Positions 39,072-50,060 of a DNA stretch of 64,000 nucleotides are shown here, piece after piece; position 1 is the first letter of the stretch, and every line of letters begins with the position of its first letter. The stretch is taken from positions 1 to 64,000 of the forward strand of contig NZ_FRBS01000008.1 of the NCBI RefSeq assembly GCF_900142675.1, in the 5' to 3' direction. This DNA is from Shouchella rhizosphaerae (lineage in GTDB: Bacteria > Bacillota > Bacilli > Bacillales > Bacillaceae_D). A program made the position numbers and the translations under genes. The notes under the pieces were generated by a model. It was not told the origin of the DNA. It saw nothing but the letters and a program-made list of their open reading frames with translations, and did no database searches.

Positions 39072-39728
39072 TTATTCTACACGACCTGGCCGATCAAGGT
39101 TATCGTCATTACGTTCTCCTGTCGCTTCCACTGATTCTGCCGTCGTATTGTCTTCCTCTGTTGCATCTGGGTCTTCAGTAACCGTCGGCGGTGTTACTGT
39201 TACAACCGTCTCATCATCTTCATTGACAATCGTAACGGGCACATTGGCACGAATGTCAGAAACAGAAAGGCTGTCGCCAATGTTCAAGTTTGAAATATCA
39301 ACCGTTATTGATTCCGGAATGTCAGCAGGAAGGCAATGGACCGTTATTTCATAAAGCAAGTGGTTGACGATGCCGCCTTCCTTCGCTCCCGGCGCATCCC
39401 CTTCTAAATGGACAGGGACATTCACATCCCGTTCTTCATTCATATCCACTTCAAAAAAATCAACGTGCATATACTGATTGTTAAGAGGATCGATTTGTAC
39501 TTCTTGAACCATGACATGATGTTTGCCGCCGTTCTCTAATTGAAGGTCAAACAAGCCATTTTGGCCAACATCGCGGAATGTCTTTAAAAAGGCGACAGCT
39601 TCTACCGATACAGGTGTACTTTTAACCTTTTTGCCATATAATACGCCTGGGACATGCCCTTGATTACGGAGTTCTTTTGTTTGGTGTGCTTTTTGGTCTT
39701 TGCGTTCACGAGCATTCAATACGGTCAT
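39072..39728 (-). CDS. ctc: 50S ribosomal protein L25, general stress protein Ctc
   Basis: Binds 5S rRNA. The N-terminal L25 domain (about residues 1-92) is followed by a TL5-type beta domain (about 93-180) and an acidic, disordered tail of some 35 residues. The 218 residues agree with the long Bacillus form (204). A SigB-like promoter lies upstream, matching its stress role in B. subtilis. Confidence 0.95.
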   Translation of the reverse strand: MTVLNARERKDQKAHQTKELRNQGHVPGVLYGKKVKSTPVSVEAVAFLKTFRDVGQNGLFDLQLENGGKHHVMVQEVQIDPLNNQYMHVDFFEVDMNEERDVNVPVHLEGDAPGAKEGGIVNHLLYEITVHCLPADIPESITVDISNLNIGDSLSVSDIRANVPVTIVNEDDETVVTVTPPTVTEDPDATEEDNTTAESVEATGERNDDNLDRPGRVE

Positions 39729-39773
39729 GATCTTTCACCTCTACTGTAAGATTTAACACAACTACTTACATGT

Positions 39774-39799
39774 GTTCCCTCATAGCTTGGTTTTCAAAC
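39774..39799 (-). promoter_or_regulatory. Possible SigB promoter of ctc
   Basis: On the minus strand GTTTGA (39799-39794) and GGGAAC (39779-39774) are separated by 14 bases. The consensus is GTTTAA-N12/14-GGGWAT. The ctc promoter is the classic SigB promoter of B. subtilis. Confidence 0.6.
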
Positions 39800-39847
39800 A
39801 GACATGGATCGTTTTTTCCCGTGACCTTCCGACATCACCAGCTAACC

Positions 39848-40798
39848 TTAATCAAAAAGCGTTGACACCGACGCGTCTTCATGGACGCGGATAATCGCTT
39901 CAGCCATCAAGCCGGCAACAGAAAGTTGCGTAATGTTTTCCCCTCTTTGCTTTTCAGTTAGGGCAATCGTATTGGTTACGACTAGCTCTTTTATTTTAGA
40001 ATTGCTAATACGTTCGATAGCAGGCCCCGACAAAACAGGATGTGTACAGCACGCGTACACTTCTGTAGCCCCTTGCTCTACTAATGCATTCGCCGCAAGT
40101 GTGATCGTTCCTGCTGTATCAATAATATCATCAATAATAATAGCTGTTTTTCCTTCAATATTGCCGACAATATTCATTACTTCTGAAACATTTGGTTTCG
40201 GACGGCGCTTGTCAATAATGGCAATTGGCGCTTTTAAGCGGTCTGCCATTTTTCGTGCGCGTACAACACCGCCGTGGTCAGGCGATACAACAACAATATC
40301 ATCAAGCTTTTTGCTCTCAAAGTAATCAGACAAGAGCGGAACGCCCATTAGCTGGTCAACTGGAATGTCAAAAAACCCTTGGATTTGCGTAGCATGTAAA
40401 TCAATGGTCAACACGCGGGTTGCCCCTGCTGTTTCAAGTAAATTGGCAACGAGTTTGGCTGTAATTGGCTCTCGCGCCCGCGCTTTCCTGTCTTGGCGCG
40501 CATAGCCGTAATAAGGGATCACGACATTTATCGTCCGTGCTGAAGCCCGTTTTACTGCGTCAATCATAATGAGGAGCTCCATTAAATGTTCATTAGCTGG
40601 AGCCGACGTTGATTGAATCAAATAGACATCACAGCCGCGGATGCTTTCTTCAATGTTAATTTGCACTTCTCCGTCGCTAAAACGCATCACTGAGTTCTTT
40701 CCAAGTGAGACGCCGATGTGACGGGCAATCTCTTCAGCCAACCCTTTATTAGAATTGAGCGTAAACACCTTTAAGCTTGGATCGCTGTAATTTGCCAT
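39848..40798 (-). CDS. prs: Ribose-phosphate pyrophosphokinase
   Basis: Makes PRPP from ribose 5-phosphate and ATP for purines, pyrimidines, His and Trp. The flexible loop [14 protein letters not shown], regulatory [13 protein letters not shown] and PRPP motif [13 protein letters not shown] are all present. The frame is open to 40831, but the ATG at 40798 with GGAGG 12 bases upstream gives 316 residues, the family length. It overlaps nothing and follows glmU by 25 bases. Confidence 0.97.
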   Translation of the reverse strand: MANYSDPSLKVFTLNSNKGLAEEIARHIGVSLGKNSVMRFSDGEVQINIEESIRGCDVYLIQSTSAPANEHLMELLIMIDAVKRASARTINVVIPYYGYARQDRKARAREPITAKLVANLLETAGATRVLTIDLHATQIQGFFDIPVDQLMGVPLLSDYFESKKLDDIVVVSPDHGGVVRARKMADRLKAPIAIIDKRRPKPNVSEVMNIVGNIEGKTAIIIDDIIDTAGTITLAANALVEQGATEVYACCTHPVLSGPAIERISNSKIKELVVTNTIALTEKQRGENITQLSVAGLMAEAIIRVHEDASVSTLFD

Positions 40799-40823
40799 TT
40801 CGTTGCTTGACCTCCAGTTGTTC

Positions 40824-42188
40824 TTAAACATCTTTTTTCACGTAATTGTCCTTATTTACTTGCCTCGATCTTGCAATTGATAGCGCTTGGCTCGGAACAT
40901 CATCGGTGATTGTTGAACCGGCTGCCACAAATGCACGCTCGCCAATCTCTACAGGCGCAATCAAATTTGAGCCTGAACCGACAAAAGCGCCGTCTTTAAT
41001 AATCGTCTTATGTTTGTTTTTGCCATCATAATTGACAGTCACGACGCCGCAGCCAACGTTAACATCACTGCCCACTTCCGCATCGCCTACATAAGTAAGA
41101 TGCGAAACTTTGCTTCCAGTGCCAATGCTTGCCTTTTTTAGCTCGACAAAATTGCCTACACGCACATTTTCTCCAACATCGGAGCCAGGGCGGATATGGG
41201 CAAATGGGCCAATCGATGAGCCATCGGCCACCACGCTGTTGCTTATTACCGAACTGCACACGTGAACGCCTCTGCCAAGCGTTGCAGAAGCGATTTCTGT
41301 ACCTGATTCAATCACACAGTCTTCTCCAATAACGGATGGCCCTTTTATGGACGTATTTGGGTAAAGGACCGTATCTTGGCCAATCGATGCGTCTGCAGAA
41401 ATATACGTTGTTTGCGGATCAATAATCGTAACGCCTTGGCGCATCCACTCTTCGTTAATGCGATTGCGCATCGCTGCCTCTGCTTGTGACAGAGCCACAC
41501 GATCATTCACGCCCATCGTTTCCGAAAGGGAGTCGGTTTGGTAAGCTGAAATGGTTTCGCCTTTTTGCCGTAAAATGCCAATCACGTCAGGCAAATAATA
41601 TTCCCCTTGGGCATTTTCATTTTTCACTTCTGCAAGCGCTTCAAACAATGCTTCATTGTCAAAACAGTACGTACCTGTATTCACTTCCGCAATCGCTAGC
41701 TCATCCACAGAAGCATCTTTATGTTCAACAATTTTCTCTACTTGCCCCTGGTTTCCGCGAATTACACGGCCATAGCCCGTAGGATCTGGAGCATGGGCTG
41801 TCAACACTGTTGCTTTAGCTCCGTTTGCTTCATGGGTATCCATTAATTTTTTAATTGTGGCAGCTGTAATCAAAGGGGTGTCACCGCACAGCACAACTGT
41901 TGTGCCTTTTTGGCTTGCCAATAGATGCTCAGCACATTTAACAGCATGGCCTGTACCAAGCTGTTCTGGTTGCATCACAAATTCAATTTTTTCAGTTAGT
42001 GTTTTTTTTACTTCCTCTGCTCCATGCCCAACAATAACCGCTGTTTTATCAAATTCCAATTTGAAAACTTGATCGACTACATGTTCAACCATCGGTTTGC
42101 CACAGACAGGGTGCAGTACTTTATAAAGCTTTGACTTCATACGCGTCCCTTGCCCTGCTGCTAAAATAACCGCAAATCGTCCGCTCAT
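40824..42188 (-). CDS. glmU: Bifunctional GlmU (GlcNAc-1-P uridyltransferase / GlcN-1-P acetyltransferase)
   Basis: Performs the last two steps to UDP-GlcNAc, the precursor of peptidoglycan. The N-terminal nucleotidyltransferase has [11 protein letters not shown] at residues 10-20. The C-terminal half is a left-handed beta-helix of hexapeptide repeats (from about 250), with the acetyltransferase His region near [10 protein letters not shown]. The 454 residues are normal (456 in B. subtilis). Confidence 0.98.
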   Translation of the reverse strand: MSGRFAVILAAGQGTRMKSKLYKVLHPVCGKPMVEHVVDQVFKLEFDKTAVIVGHGAEEVKKTLTEKIEFVMQPEQLGTGHAVKCAEHLLASQKGTTVVLCGDTPLITAATIKKLMDTHEANGAKATVLTAHAPDPTGYGRVIRGNQGQVEKIVEHKDASVDELAIAEVNTGTYCFDNEALFEALAEVKNENAQGEYYLPDVIGILRQKGETISAYQTDSLSETMGVNDRVALSQAEAAMRNRINEEWMRQGVTIIDPQTTYISADASIGQDTVLYPNTSIKGPSVIGEDCVIESGTEIASATLGRGVHVCSSVISNSVVADGSSIGPFAHIRPGSDVGENVRVGNFVELKKASIGTGSKVSHLTYVGDAEVGSDVNVGCGVVTVNYDGKNKHKTIIKDGAFVGSGSNLIAPVEIGERAFVAAGSTITDDVPSQALSIARSRQVNKDNYVKKDV

Positions 42189-42280
42189 TATGTCCCTCCA
42201 GCCAATCCTTTGTCATTAAAACTATACTTTAAAAAATGCGGTATTTCAAGGCATTCCACCGCCTTTACACAGTTTAGGCA

Positions 42281-42336
42281 GTTCCAGTTGTAAAAAGCCA
42301 GCCTACATTTGCCGGCTGGCTTTTTACAACTGGAAC
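42281..42336. terminator. Long perfect inverted repeat, terminator of spoVG
   Basis: Two 23-base arms (42281-42303 and 42314-42336) are perfectly complementary around a 10-base loop. The stem contains AAAAAGCCAGCC and GGCTGGCTTTTT, so either RNA strand forms a GC stem flanked by T-runs. It lies 177 bases after spoVG and 93 bases before glmU. Of the remaining gap 42337-42512, only the repeat end at 42413-42431 can be named. Confidence 0.85.
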
Positions 42337-42412
42337 ATTCATTTTTTGCCACCCTCATTTAGCAAATGGCTAAAAACGAAAACACTTACCATGTTCAGGA
42401 AGTTCGACGTTC

Positions 42413-42431
42413 TCAAACTGTAGACAAACGC
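42413..42431 (-). repeat. Isolated repeat-end motif near spoVG
   Basis: The minus strand reads GCGTTTGTCTACAGTTTGA, nearly the same as the outer end of the dispersed element at 46118-46137. The rest of that element is not present here. Confidence 0.6.
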
Positions 42432-42512
42432 TTCGCTTCTATGTTTTGGAAGCATGAAAACAAGCTATTTGCACCTTCAACTTGAGTGGTTTTGCCGACT
42501 TTTCCGACAACC

Positions 42513-42809
42513 TCAAGAAGCTCCTGCTTCCTCATAGTTAGGCGCGTCTTCATATTCGCCGACACGCTCATACTCGTTTATAACGGCAATTTGGATCTTT
42601 TCTCTCGTTTTTGAGGAAATAGGATGGGCAATATCTCTAAATTCGCCGTCAGGCGTCCGCTTGCTTGGCATTGCGACAAAAAGCCCGTTGTTGCCATCTA
42701 TTACGCGGATATCATGAACAACAAACTCATGGTCCATTGTAATCGATGCGATTGCACGCATGCGGCCTTCCGTATGGACACGGCGAAGTCTCACGTCAGT
42801 AATTTCCAT
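42513..42809 (-). CDS. spoVG: Septation/regulatory protein SpoVG
   Basis: Small nucleic-acid-binding regulator affecting asymmetric septation and, in relatives, virulence genes. The 98 residues carry the conserved core [32 protein letters not shown] and EFRDIAHPI. The ATG at 42809 has GAGG eight bases upstream; a GTG nine bases earlier is part of that ribosome site. A SigH-type promoter precedes it. Confidence 0.97.
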   Translation of the reverse strand: MEITDVRLRRVHTEGRMRAIASITMDHEFVVHDIRVIDGNNGLFVAMPSKRTPDGEFRDIAHPISSKTREKIQIAVINEYERVGEYEDAPNYEEAGAS

Positions 42810-42843
42810 GTTAGCCACCTCTCTTATTGTTGATCTGTTTAAA

Positions 42844-42872
42844 CAATTCGCGGTAAAAAGAAAATTACCTTC
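42844..42872 (-). promoter_or_regulatory. SigH-type promoter of spoVG
   Basis: On the minus strand GAAGGTAAT (42872-42864) and CGCGAATTG (42852-42844) are 11 bases apart. They fit the SigH consensus RNAGGAWWW-N11/12-RNNGAATWW at most positions. B. subtilis spoVG is a model SigH gene. Confidence 0.7.
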
Positions 42873-42915
42873 ACCTATTTCAAATCTTTTTTGCTAAACT
42901 TTTTTACGAACGAAT

Positions 42916-42946
42916 AAGCACCTTTCCCACTATGAGAAAGGTGCTT
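42916..42946 (-). terminator. Hairpin after ridA
   Basis: An 11-bp stem with one wobble position (42916-42926 with 42936-42946) lies 17 bases after the ridA stop. No T-run follows, so it may be partial attenuation between ridA and spoVG. Confidence 0.5.
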
Positions 42947-42963
42947 TAAACAATCATCCAGTT

Positions 42964-43335
42964 TTAAATGGTTGCAATGACTTCGACTTCAATTAGTACA
43001 TCTTTAGGCAGCCGCGCTACTTCCACACACGACCTCGCCGGCTTATGTTCACGGAAATAGCTGCCGTATACTTCATTAATACGGGGGAAATCATTCATAT
43101 CTTTGATGAAAACGGTCGCCTTTACCACTTTTTCAAGTGATGAACCGGCTTCTTCCAATACCGCTTTTACGTTTGCAAACACTTGATGGGTTTGCTCTTC
43201 TACTCCGCCTGTAACTAGTTCCCCAGCAGGCGTAAGTGGAATTTGCCCAGATGAAAAAAATAGATTTCCTACAATCATTCCTTGTGAATATGGGCCGATT
43301 GCTGCCGGCGCTTCATTGGTATGCACGACTTTCAT
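42964..43335 (-). CDS. ridA: Reactive intermediate deaminase RidA (YabJ)
   Basis: Hydrolyses reactive enamines/imines from PLP enzymes. B. subtilis YabJ is also linked to purine regulation with PurR. The 123-residue YjgF fold shows [35 protein letters not shown] and the active-site Arg in [13 protein letters not shown]. It follows purR by 13 bases. Confidence 0.95.
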   Translation of the reverse strand: MKVVHTNEAPAAIGPYSQGMIVGNLFFSSGQIPLTPAGELVTGGVEEQTHQVFANVKAVLEEAGSSLEKVVKATVFIKDMNDFPRINEVYGSYFREHKPARSCVEVARLPKDVLIEVEVIATI

Positions 43336-43348
43336 AAAGCAGCCTCCT

Positions 43349-44182
43349 TTAAGACGTTTCTAATTTCGTTAGAATGTTTCCTTCTGTCACATCGATCACT
43401 TTTTCACGAACATTGACGTTCGTTAATTTTGTCAAAGACAAATAATCATCAACAAGCCTTTCTGATACTTCCGCCGACTCGACTAATACGCCAATGCCGA
43501 CTAAATCAGCTTCAAACTCTTCGAGCAAGTCGACCATTCCTCGAAGTGTGCCGCCTGCTTTCATAAAGTCATCAACGATGAACACCTTTGACCCTGGTGC
43601 CAAGCTTCTCCGTGCGAGTGTCATCGTCTGGATTCGGTCAGAAGATCCAGACGCATAATTGATGCTGACCATTGAACCTTCTGTAATGCGGTGATCCCTT
43701 CTTACAATGCTAACGGGGACCCCTAAGTAATGGCCGACCGCATAGGCAAGGGGGATGCCTTTCGTTGCTACTGTCATCACCGCATCAATTTCCTTATCAG
43801 CAAGCACCGCTGCAAACAAGCGGCCCACTTTGTGCATTAACTTTGGATTGCCTAACAAGTCCATCATATACAGATAACCGCCTGGCAAAATCCGTTCTTG
43901 TTTGTTTAACGCCTGCACCAATTCGCCAATTAATTGCTCTGCTTCTTGTTTGTTCATCTTTGGCATGAACTTTACGCCGCCGCTTGCCCCTGGTATCGTC
44001 ACTAACGCACCATAGCCTTCTTCTTCAAACATGTCTTTAATAATGACCAAGTCTTCACTAATAGAGGATTTAGCCGCTTGATAACGTTCAGAAAAATGGG
44101 TTAGTGATACGATTTCATGGGGATGTTGCAGCAAAAAATGAGTCATATCTACAAGGCGCCCACTGCGCTTCAACTTTTTCAT
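43349..44182 (-). CDS. purR: Purine repressor PurR
   Basis: Gram-positive PurR: an N-terminal winged helix (about residues 1-75) fused to a phosphoribosyltransferase-like effector domain. The PRPP-binding motif [14 protein letters not shown] near residue 200 shows how PRPP relieves repression. The 277 residues are close to B. subtilis (285). It lies between ispE and ridA. No PurBox pair was identified in the 31-base gap upstream. Confidence 0.96.
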   Translation of the reverse strand: MKKLKRSGRLVDMTHFLLQHPHEIVSLTHFSERYQAAKSSISEDLVIIKDMFEEEGYGALVTIPGASGGVKFMPKMNKQEAEQLIGELVQALNKQERILPGGYLYMMDLLGNPKLMHKVGRLFAAVLADKEIDAVMTVATKGIPLAYAVGHYLGVPVSIVRRDHRITEGSMVSINYASGSSDRIQTMTLARRSLAPGSKVFIVDDFMKAGGTLRGMVDLLEEFEADLVGIGVLVESAEVSERLVDDYLSLTKLTNVNVREKVIDVTEGNILTKLETS

Positions 44183-44213
44183 AATCCCTCCGCACTCATA
44201 ACCGAATGTTTAT

Positions 44214-45107
44214 TTATAACATACCATTTTCATCCGTATTTGGACAAGTGCCGCTTGTACGAATCAGCCGCACTGCGTACACTTCATCACAAAAGCCACG
44301 AAGGCCGTTATAAATCCGGTTAACCCGCGATTCCTTTTCGACAATGCCGAAAACCGTCGGACCGCTTCCACTCATTAATACACCGTTAGCGCCAAAACGC
44401 TTCATTTGCTCTTTAATATGGGCGACCTCTGGATAAAGGCGTAGCGTCACATCTTCGAGCGTATTATGGAGCAACGCACAAATTGATGCTGCGTCTTGGC
44501 GCTCAAGTGCCGCGATCATCTCTGCTGTTTTTGCATGCCTTGCCTCGCTTAATTTTAGGCCATTATAAACGTCTGCCGTTGATAGGCCAATGGGCGGCTT
44601 TGCCAAAATCACCCATAATGGCGGTGGGGAAGCAATCGGCTTAATTAGCTCTCCTCTGCCTGTCGCTAGCGCCGTGCCGCCGTACACACAAAAAGAAACG
44701 TCAGAACCAATCTCAGCGCCTAGTGTCGCCAGTTCATCCACTGAAAGACCAAGCTGCCAAAGCTCATTTAAGCCCTTTAACGTTGCAGCTGCATCACTGC
44801 TTCCGCCAGCCAGCCCGGCTGCTACTGGTATCCGTTTCGTAATGTAAATGTGTACGCCCTCTCTAACGTTGTATCGTTTTTTTAATAACGATGCCGCTTG
44901 GTAAGCAAAGTTCCGCTCATCACTCGGGACAAACCCTTCAGAAACGTCTATCGATATGCCTCCATCGGCCCGCAGTGATAAGTCTACTCGGTCAGCTAAG
45001 TCAACCATTGTCATGATCATTTCAACTTCATGATAACCATCTTCCCGTTTCCTTATCACATCAAGGGACAAATTGATCTTTGCAGGCGCTTTAATTGAAT
45101 ACTTCAC
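44214..45107 (-). CDS. ispE: 4-diphosphocytidyl-2-C-methyl-D-erythritol kinase
   Basis: Fourth step of the MEP isoprenoid pathway. GHMP kinase motifs are [12 protein letters not shown] at the N-terminus, the ATP loop [17 protein letters not shown] near residue 92 and [12 protein letters not shown] near residue 240. The 297 residues are normal. It lies between sspF and purR as in B. subtilis. Confidence 0.97.
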   Translation of the reverse strand: MKYSIKAPAKINLSLDVIRKREDGYHEVEMIMTMVDLADRVDLSLRADGGISIDVSEGFVPSDERNFAYQAASLLKKRYNVREGVHIYITKRIPVAAGLAGGSSDAAATLKGLNELWQLGLSVDELATLGAEIGSDVSFCVYGGTALATGRGELIKPIASPPPLWVILAKPPIGLSTADVYNGLKLSEARHAKTAEMIAALERQDAASICALLHNTLEDVTLRLYPEVAHIKEQMKRFGANGVLMSGSGPTVFGIVEKESRVNRIYNGLRGFCDEVYAVRLIRTSGTCPNTDENGML

Positions 45108-45249
45108 ATCGTCACCTTCTATACTCGCATATGCTTTCGTTATTTTATCACTTGTCCGTGCAACATACCACCTTTTCTATCCTGCCAGCTTCAGCGGCAA
45201 ATAATCTCTATACGTAAACCTGTTCAAGTGTGCTTTATTGAATATAAAC

Positions 45250-45277
45250 AGCCTGTTGCGCAGCTGCGCAACAGGCT
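45250..45277 (-). terminator. Terminator of sspF
   Basis: An uninterrupted 28-base palindrome lies eight bases after the sspF stop and is followed on the minus strand by GTTTATATT. Stem GC content is high, and the T-run is imperfect. Confidence 0.75.
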
Positions 45278-45285
45278 TCAAACCA

Positions 45286-45462
45286 TTACTGTCCATTTTG
45301 CAAGTTTCGTTCGGCAATTTCAATGGCGCGTTTTACCATATTCCCTGCGTCTCTTGTCGTAATGCCACCCCAGCCTTCTCTTTGGACAGTATCATAAAAA
45401 CCAAGCTCTTTTGCAAGTTCTTCTTTTAAGCGATCTGACATAATGCCTCGTCTTCTCCCCAT
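45286..45462 (-). CDS. sspF: Small acid-soluble spore protein SspF (minor alpha/beta type)
   Basis: A 58-residue DNA-binding spore protein. It begins [16 protein letters not shown] and contains [33 protein letters not shown], split by a conserved Gly pair, clearly matching B. subtilis SspF (61 residues). AAAGGAG lies before the ATG. A SigG -10 lies upstream and a palindromic terminator downstream, so it is its own unit. Confidence 0.94.
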   Translation of the reverse strand: MGRRRGIMSDRLKEELAKELGFYDTVQREGWGGITTRDAGNMVKRAIEIAERNLQNGQ

Positions 45463-45508
45463 TTTAAACCCGCTCCTTTGCTTGTTGCTGGTTATAGCCC
45501 AGCACCCT

Positions 45509-45515
45509 TAGTATG
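45509..45515 (-). promoter_or_regulatory. SigG -10 element of sspF
   Basis: A perfect SigG -10, CATACTA, lies on the minus strand 47 bases before the sspF start. The -35 is poor. The same -10 is found at fin. Confidence 0.6.
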
Positions 45516-45534
45516 AGCAAATGGACAAAAAAAA

Positions 45535-45561
45535 GACTTTCTTTTTGCTGGAAAGAAAGTC
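45535..45561 (-). terminator. Terminator of veg
   Basis: A stem of about 11 bp (45535-45543 region with 45551-45561) is followed by eight T residues on the minus strand, 20 bases after the veg stop. Confidence 0.92.
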
Positions 45562-45581
45562 ACTGAGGCAAACGCCGATTC

Positions 45582-45845
45582 TTATATAATTGTTGCTTTT
45601 TGGCCATTTTCTCCTGACAAAAACAGTTCAACTGTTTCCGTAAGCACATCTGCATAGCTGTAAGAGACGCGTTCCACCGAGTTTTGGTCTTCATCCAACT
45701 TGACAATAAACACGGCAGGATAGGTCTCCTCAATCATGCCTGACTGCTCTGAAGAGCGTCTGCGTCCGCCATTTGCCTTAATGGTAATACGCTTGCCAAC
45801 ATTTTTGTCTAGTGCCCGTTTAATGTCAATTATTGTGTTTGCCAT
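45582..45845 (-). CDS. veg: Veg protein (biofilm-associated)
   Basis: Small conserved protein. B. subtilis Veg promotes biofilm formation by opposing SinR. The 87 residues include [25 protein letters not shown] and [16 protein letters not shown]. The ATG at 45845 has GAGGTGG upstream; earlier in-frame codons to 45938 fall in the promoter. Two SigA-type promoters lie upstream, as expected for a very highly transcribed gene. Confidence 0.95.
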   Translation of the reverse strand: MANTIIDIKRALDKNVGKRITIKANGGRRRSSEQSGMIEETYPAVFIVKLDEDQNSVERVSYSYADVLTETVELFLSGENGQKATII

Positions 45846-45869
45846 ACTCACAACCACCTCGCTCTTCAT

Positions 45870-45935
45870 AGTATATAACACAATTACAAAAAAGTCAAAT
45901 TTTAAATTATAACAACCAGAAAACCTGTTTGTCAA
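45870..45935 (-). promoter_or_regulatory. Tandem SigA promoters of veg
   Basis: On the minus strand the first is TTGACA (45935-45930) with TATAAT (45911-45906), 18-base spacer. The second is TTGACT (45898-45893) with TATACT (45875-45870), 17-base spacer. Both are near consensus and about 36 bases apart. Confidence 0.85.
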
Positions 45936-46024
45936 CAACTATCTTTGTCAACTTTTGTTGTTTGTAGGATATACTAAAAACGCTTCCTTTATGTCTGCTA
46001 ATAAATGTCAATGTCAGCCCTAAT

Positions 46025-46135
46025 CAGACTGATAGAAAACGTTTGTCAGGCGAGGGAAGATGCGAATAGAACGGAGGTTCATGAGCATATGAGTGAGACA
46101 AACGACGAAGTATGCGAGCGTTTGTCTACAGTCTG
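46025..46135 (+). repeat. Dispersed intergenic element, copy B (111 bp) with terminal inverted repeats
   Basis: The ends CAGACTGATAGAAAACG (46025-46041) and, read on the other strand, CAGACTGTAGACAAACG (46135-46119) are near-perfect inverted repeats. The interior aligns along its full length with copy A at 26628-26740 in opposite orientation. It has no ORF and lies between veg and yabG. It looks like a small MITE-like or REP-like element. Confidence 0.85.
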
Positions 46136-46142
46136 AAACGCC

Positions 46143-47021
46143 TCAATCGGTTTGAGGCGTTTCATCTTGCTCCTTTAACGGCAAACCGAGGCGCATAGAG
46201 CCACGTGTTTCAATGCCACCTATTCCTTTTTGCCCTGTAATGGTATTGCGCAGTATTTCCCATAAATTAACCGTCTCTAAAAAAGAAGTACGACTAAGCC
46301 TCGATGCAATATAGACTGGATCAAGCGCGTGGATATTCACTCGTTCTGGGGAACTGGCAAAATTAGCGCCAGCTTTGATTAACGTCTCAAAATGGGACTG
46401 ACAGGCCCCAGCAAAAATAAGCAAGTCATCACGGCTTTGTACCGTTGTTCTTGCAATACGGACACAGTCAGCAAAATACTTTGTGTGGCGATAAGCCTTT
46501 AATTCATCTCGGTTTCCTTTAGCTTTTGAATAGGCATCATGTCCTGTAATCACGACAATATCCGGTTGGACCATTTCCATAAGCGAGGCCATTTGCGTTG
46601 GCATTTCTTTTTCTTCCATGTGGACGCCGTAAACGGGGACGCCGAATTTTTCATATAACGCCGTGCAACGATTTAAATAATTTAAGTCTCCATCTAAGTG
46701 AAGCACACGGCCTCTCATCTCAAAAAAATGCGGCGTCTCTTCATAGCCTGATGCCGCTTGATATTCTTGCCTTCGTTTCATTAATTTCGCATCTTGGCGA
46801 AACAACCGGTAGGAGACATCCTCTCGCTCTTTTTGCCGTTTTTTATCTGTTTCCCGTTCTTTTGCGGACATTTTTTTTAGATCGGTCACTGGCGCATCCG
46901 CCAGCAAACGCATTTCTTCACCGACTAATGTTGCCACGCCGCGCTCGATTGCAAGCACACGAAACAAGACATCGCAATCATAAGAGAGTCGGCCTACCAC
47001 ATCACCAACTTGTATTGTCAT
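46143..47021 (-). CDS. yabG: Sporulation-specific protease YabG
   Basis: Cysteine protease that trims spore coat proteins late in sporulation. It has an N-terminal SH3-like barrel (QVGDVVGRLSYDCDVLFRV), then VLHLDGD, DIVVITGHDAYSK and FAGACQSHFE, with the probable catalytic His and Cys in the last two. The 292 residues match B. subtilis (290). A SigK-type promoter lies in the 51-base gap before it. Its last codons form a strong hairpin (see findings). Confidence 0.95.
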   Translation of the reverse strand: MTIQVGDVVGRLSYDCDVLFRVLAIERGVATLVGEEMRLLADAPVTDLKKMSAKERETDKKRQKEREDVSYRLFRQDAKLMKRRQEYQAASGYEETPHFFEMRGRVLHLDGDLNYLNRCTALYEKFGVPVYGVHMEEKEMPTQMASLMEMVQPDIVVITGHDAYSKAKGNRDELKAYRHTKYFADCVRIARTTVQSRDDLLIFAGACQSHFETLIKAGANFASSPERVNIHALDPVYIASRLSRTSFLETVNLWEILRNTITGQKGIGGIETRGSMRLGLPLKEQDETPQTD

Positions 47022-47040
47022 CGCGTTGCCCCCTCTGCGA

Positions 47041-47069
47041 TAGCCTATGAAGAGGCAACGGCGATGGTT
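47041..47069 (-). promoter_or_regulatory. SigK-type promoter of yabG
   Basis: On the minus strand AACC (47069-47066) and CATAGGCTA (47049-47041) are exactly 16 bases apart, a full match to the SigK consensus MACM-N16-CATANNNTA. B. subtilis yabG is SigK-dependent. Confidence 0.8.
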
Positions 47070-47072
47070 CCT

Positions 47073-48522
<1,450 letters not shown>

Positions 48523-48628
48523 GAAAATGTCGTTCACTCCGTTCTCTAAAAAGACCATGACGTTATTGTAGCCTGTTTTCACACAAAAAAAAAGCAAGTG
48601 CTTTGCCAGCAACTTGCTTTTTTCCTTA

Positions 48629-49942
48629 TTAATCAAGTATTGTTACTTTCACGCTTTTGCTTCCATAGTTCGTAGCGTCTTCTTTTGTTGGGACGTGTAC
48701 GTCAATTTTGTTTCCTTTGATAGCACCGCCTGTATCGCCAGCAATGGCTTCGCCGTACCCTTCCACGTGTACACGGGTGCCGAGGGGGATGACACTTGGA
48801 TCTACAGCAATGACTTTCATGTTGGCATTGCTGTTTAAATCAATGCCAGTCGCCGTAATTCCGCTACAGCCGTCACAAGCCGCTGTATAAGCAGTCGATT
48901 GCATTTGCAATGTCTTTTGTTGTTTCTCTTGTTCCACTTCTTGCTTTTCTTGCGGTTTGGCGCTTTCCTGTTTCGGTTTTTCCGGTTCGCTTACTGGCTG
49001 ATCCACTGGTTCTTGGCTGACTGTTTCATGGGCCGTTTGCGTCTCAGAGACATACTCTTTTGCCTCTTCTTGTTTTGTTCCAACCGCAATAACACGGTTT
49101 TCACTCTCTTCAACCGTTTCCGTCTTCACAAGTTGCCTGTCGACCTCGACGCCGTCTTCAAGCGTCACTTCATAGTGAAGAGCTTGCTTGCCTTTTTTCC
49201 CTTTTTCTACTACACGCTCCACGCCATGGTTTAAATCGCTATCTTCTTCGCGAAGCGTTTCAAATGCAGTTGGTTCCTCAATGACATCGGTGACTTTTTC
49301 AACACGTACGAGGCGGATATCAAGCCCGTCCCGCAATTCTTCGTCTAAAGCTGGCTCAACTCGGTCAAGCTCGCCAAGCTCGACATTGGCTTCTTTCAAA
49401 AAGTCAGCGACAGTCGCTGAGGTGCTCCAGTACTCGCCTTCATTGCCGTCATAGGCAAATGTCAAAAGCACTGCTGGCGAATAGGCAATATGTAATCCAT
49501 CCTCAATCGGGGTATCCCCACTTGGTTCAATCTCGTCTTCTGCTTTTGGTTCGATGCCTAACTCAGTAAACAAATCGTTTACATTGTCAGCAACTGTGTA
49601 GACTGTGGTCTCCTCACCGGCAACAGACAATGTCACTTCAGCTGCAGGCTTGTAAACAATGTCCATCCCAGATTCAATCTCCGTTTGCAACGACGGTTCA
49701 ATCAAATCATGTTCACCTACATGGATCTCCAAGCTTTCAAGCAAATCCGCGACTGTCGATTCGTGCGTGCGCACAGTAACCTTCTCGCCGTTTTGTTCAA
49801 CAGCAACCGCTTTTTTGGTCAACTCAAATAACCCAGATAAAATAAGAATTAGTCCTAGGAAAAGTGCGACTGCAATCAAGATCCTCCGCCTAATGGCAGG
49901 GTCGGCTTCAGGCCTATTCAACAGGTTGTGCTTATCGCTCAT
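48629..49942 (-). CDS. yabE: Cell wall-binding G5/3D-domain protein (YabE, Sps/Rpf-like)
   Basis: Cell wall protein resembling resuscitation-promoting factors. One N-terminal membrane segment (about residues 20-42) is followed by three ubiquitin-like DUF348 repeats (from about 48, 105 and 165), a G5 domain (about 215-290) and a Gln/Glu/Pro/Lys-rich linker. The C-terminal 3D domain carries the three conserved aspartates (VIAVDPSVIPLG, IAGDTGGAIKG, KIDVH). The ATG at 49942 has GAGGAGGG upstream; 437 residues equals B. subtilis YabE. Confidence 0.94.
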   Translation of the reverse strand: MSDKHNLLNRPEADPAIRRRILIAVALFLGLILILSGLFELTKKAVAVEQNGEKVTVRTHESTVADLLESLEIHVGEHDLIEPSLQTEIESGMDIVYKPAAEVTLSVAGEETTVYTVADNVNDLFTELGIEPKAEDEIEPSGDTPIEDGLHIAYSPAVLLTFAYDGNEGEYWSTSATVADFLKEANVELGELDRVEPALDEELRDGLDIRLVRVEKVTDVIEEPTAFETLREEDSDLNHGVERVVEKGKKGKQALHYEVTLEDGVEVDRQLVKTETVEESENRVIAVGTKQEEAKEYVSETQTAHETVSQEPVDQPVSEPEKPKQESAKPQEKQEVEQEKQQKTLQMQSTAYTAACDGCSGITATGIDLNSNANMKVIAVDPSVIPLGTRVHVEGYGEAIAGDTGGAIKGNKIDVHVPTKEDATNYGSKSVKVTILD

Positions 49943-50060
49943 CGTTCGTCCCTCCTCAAGCACCGAATTATAGAGACGAACGAATAGCGTGTCAACAACA
50001 GTTACACAAACGTAACAAAGCAGTAACCTTTGCAATTTGCCCAGATGCTAGGGATAAAAA

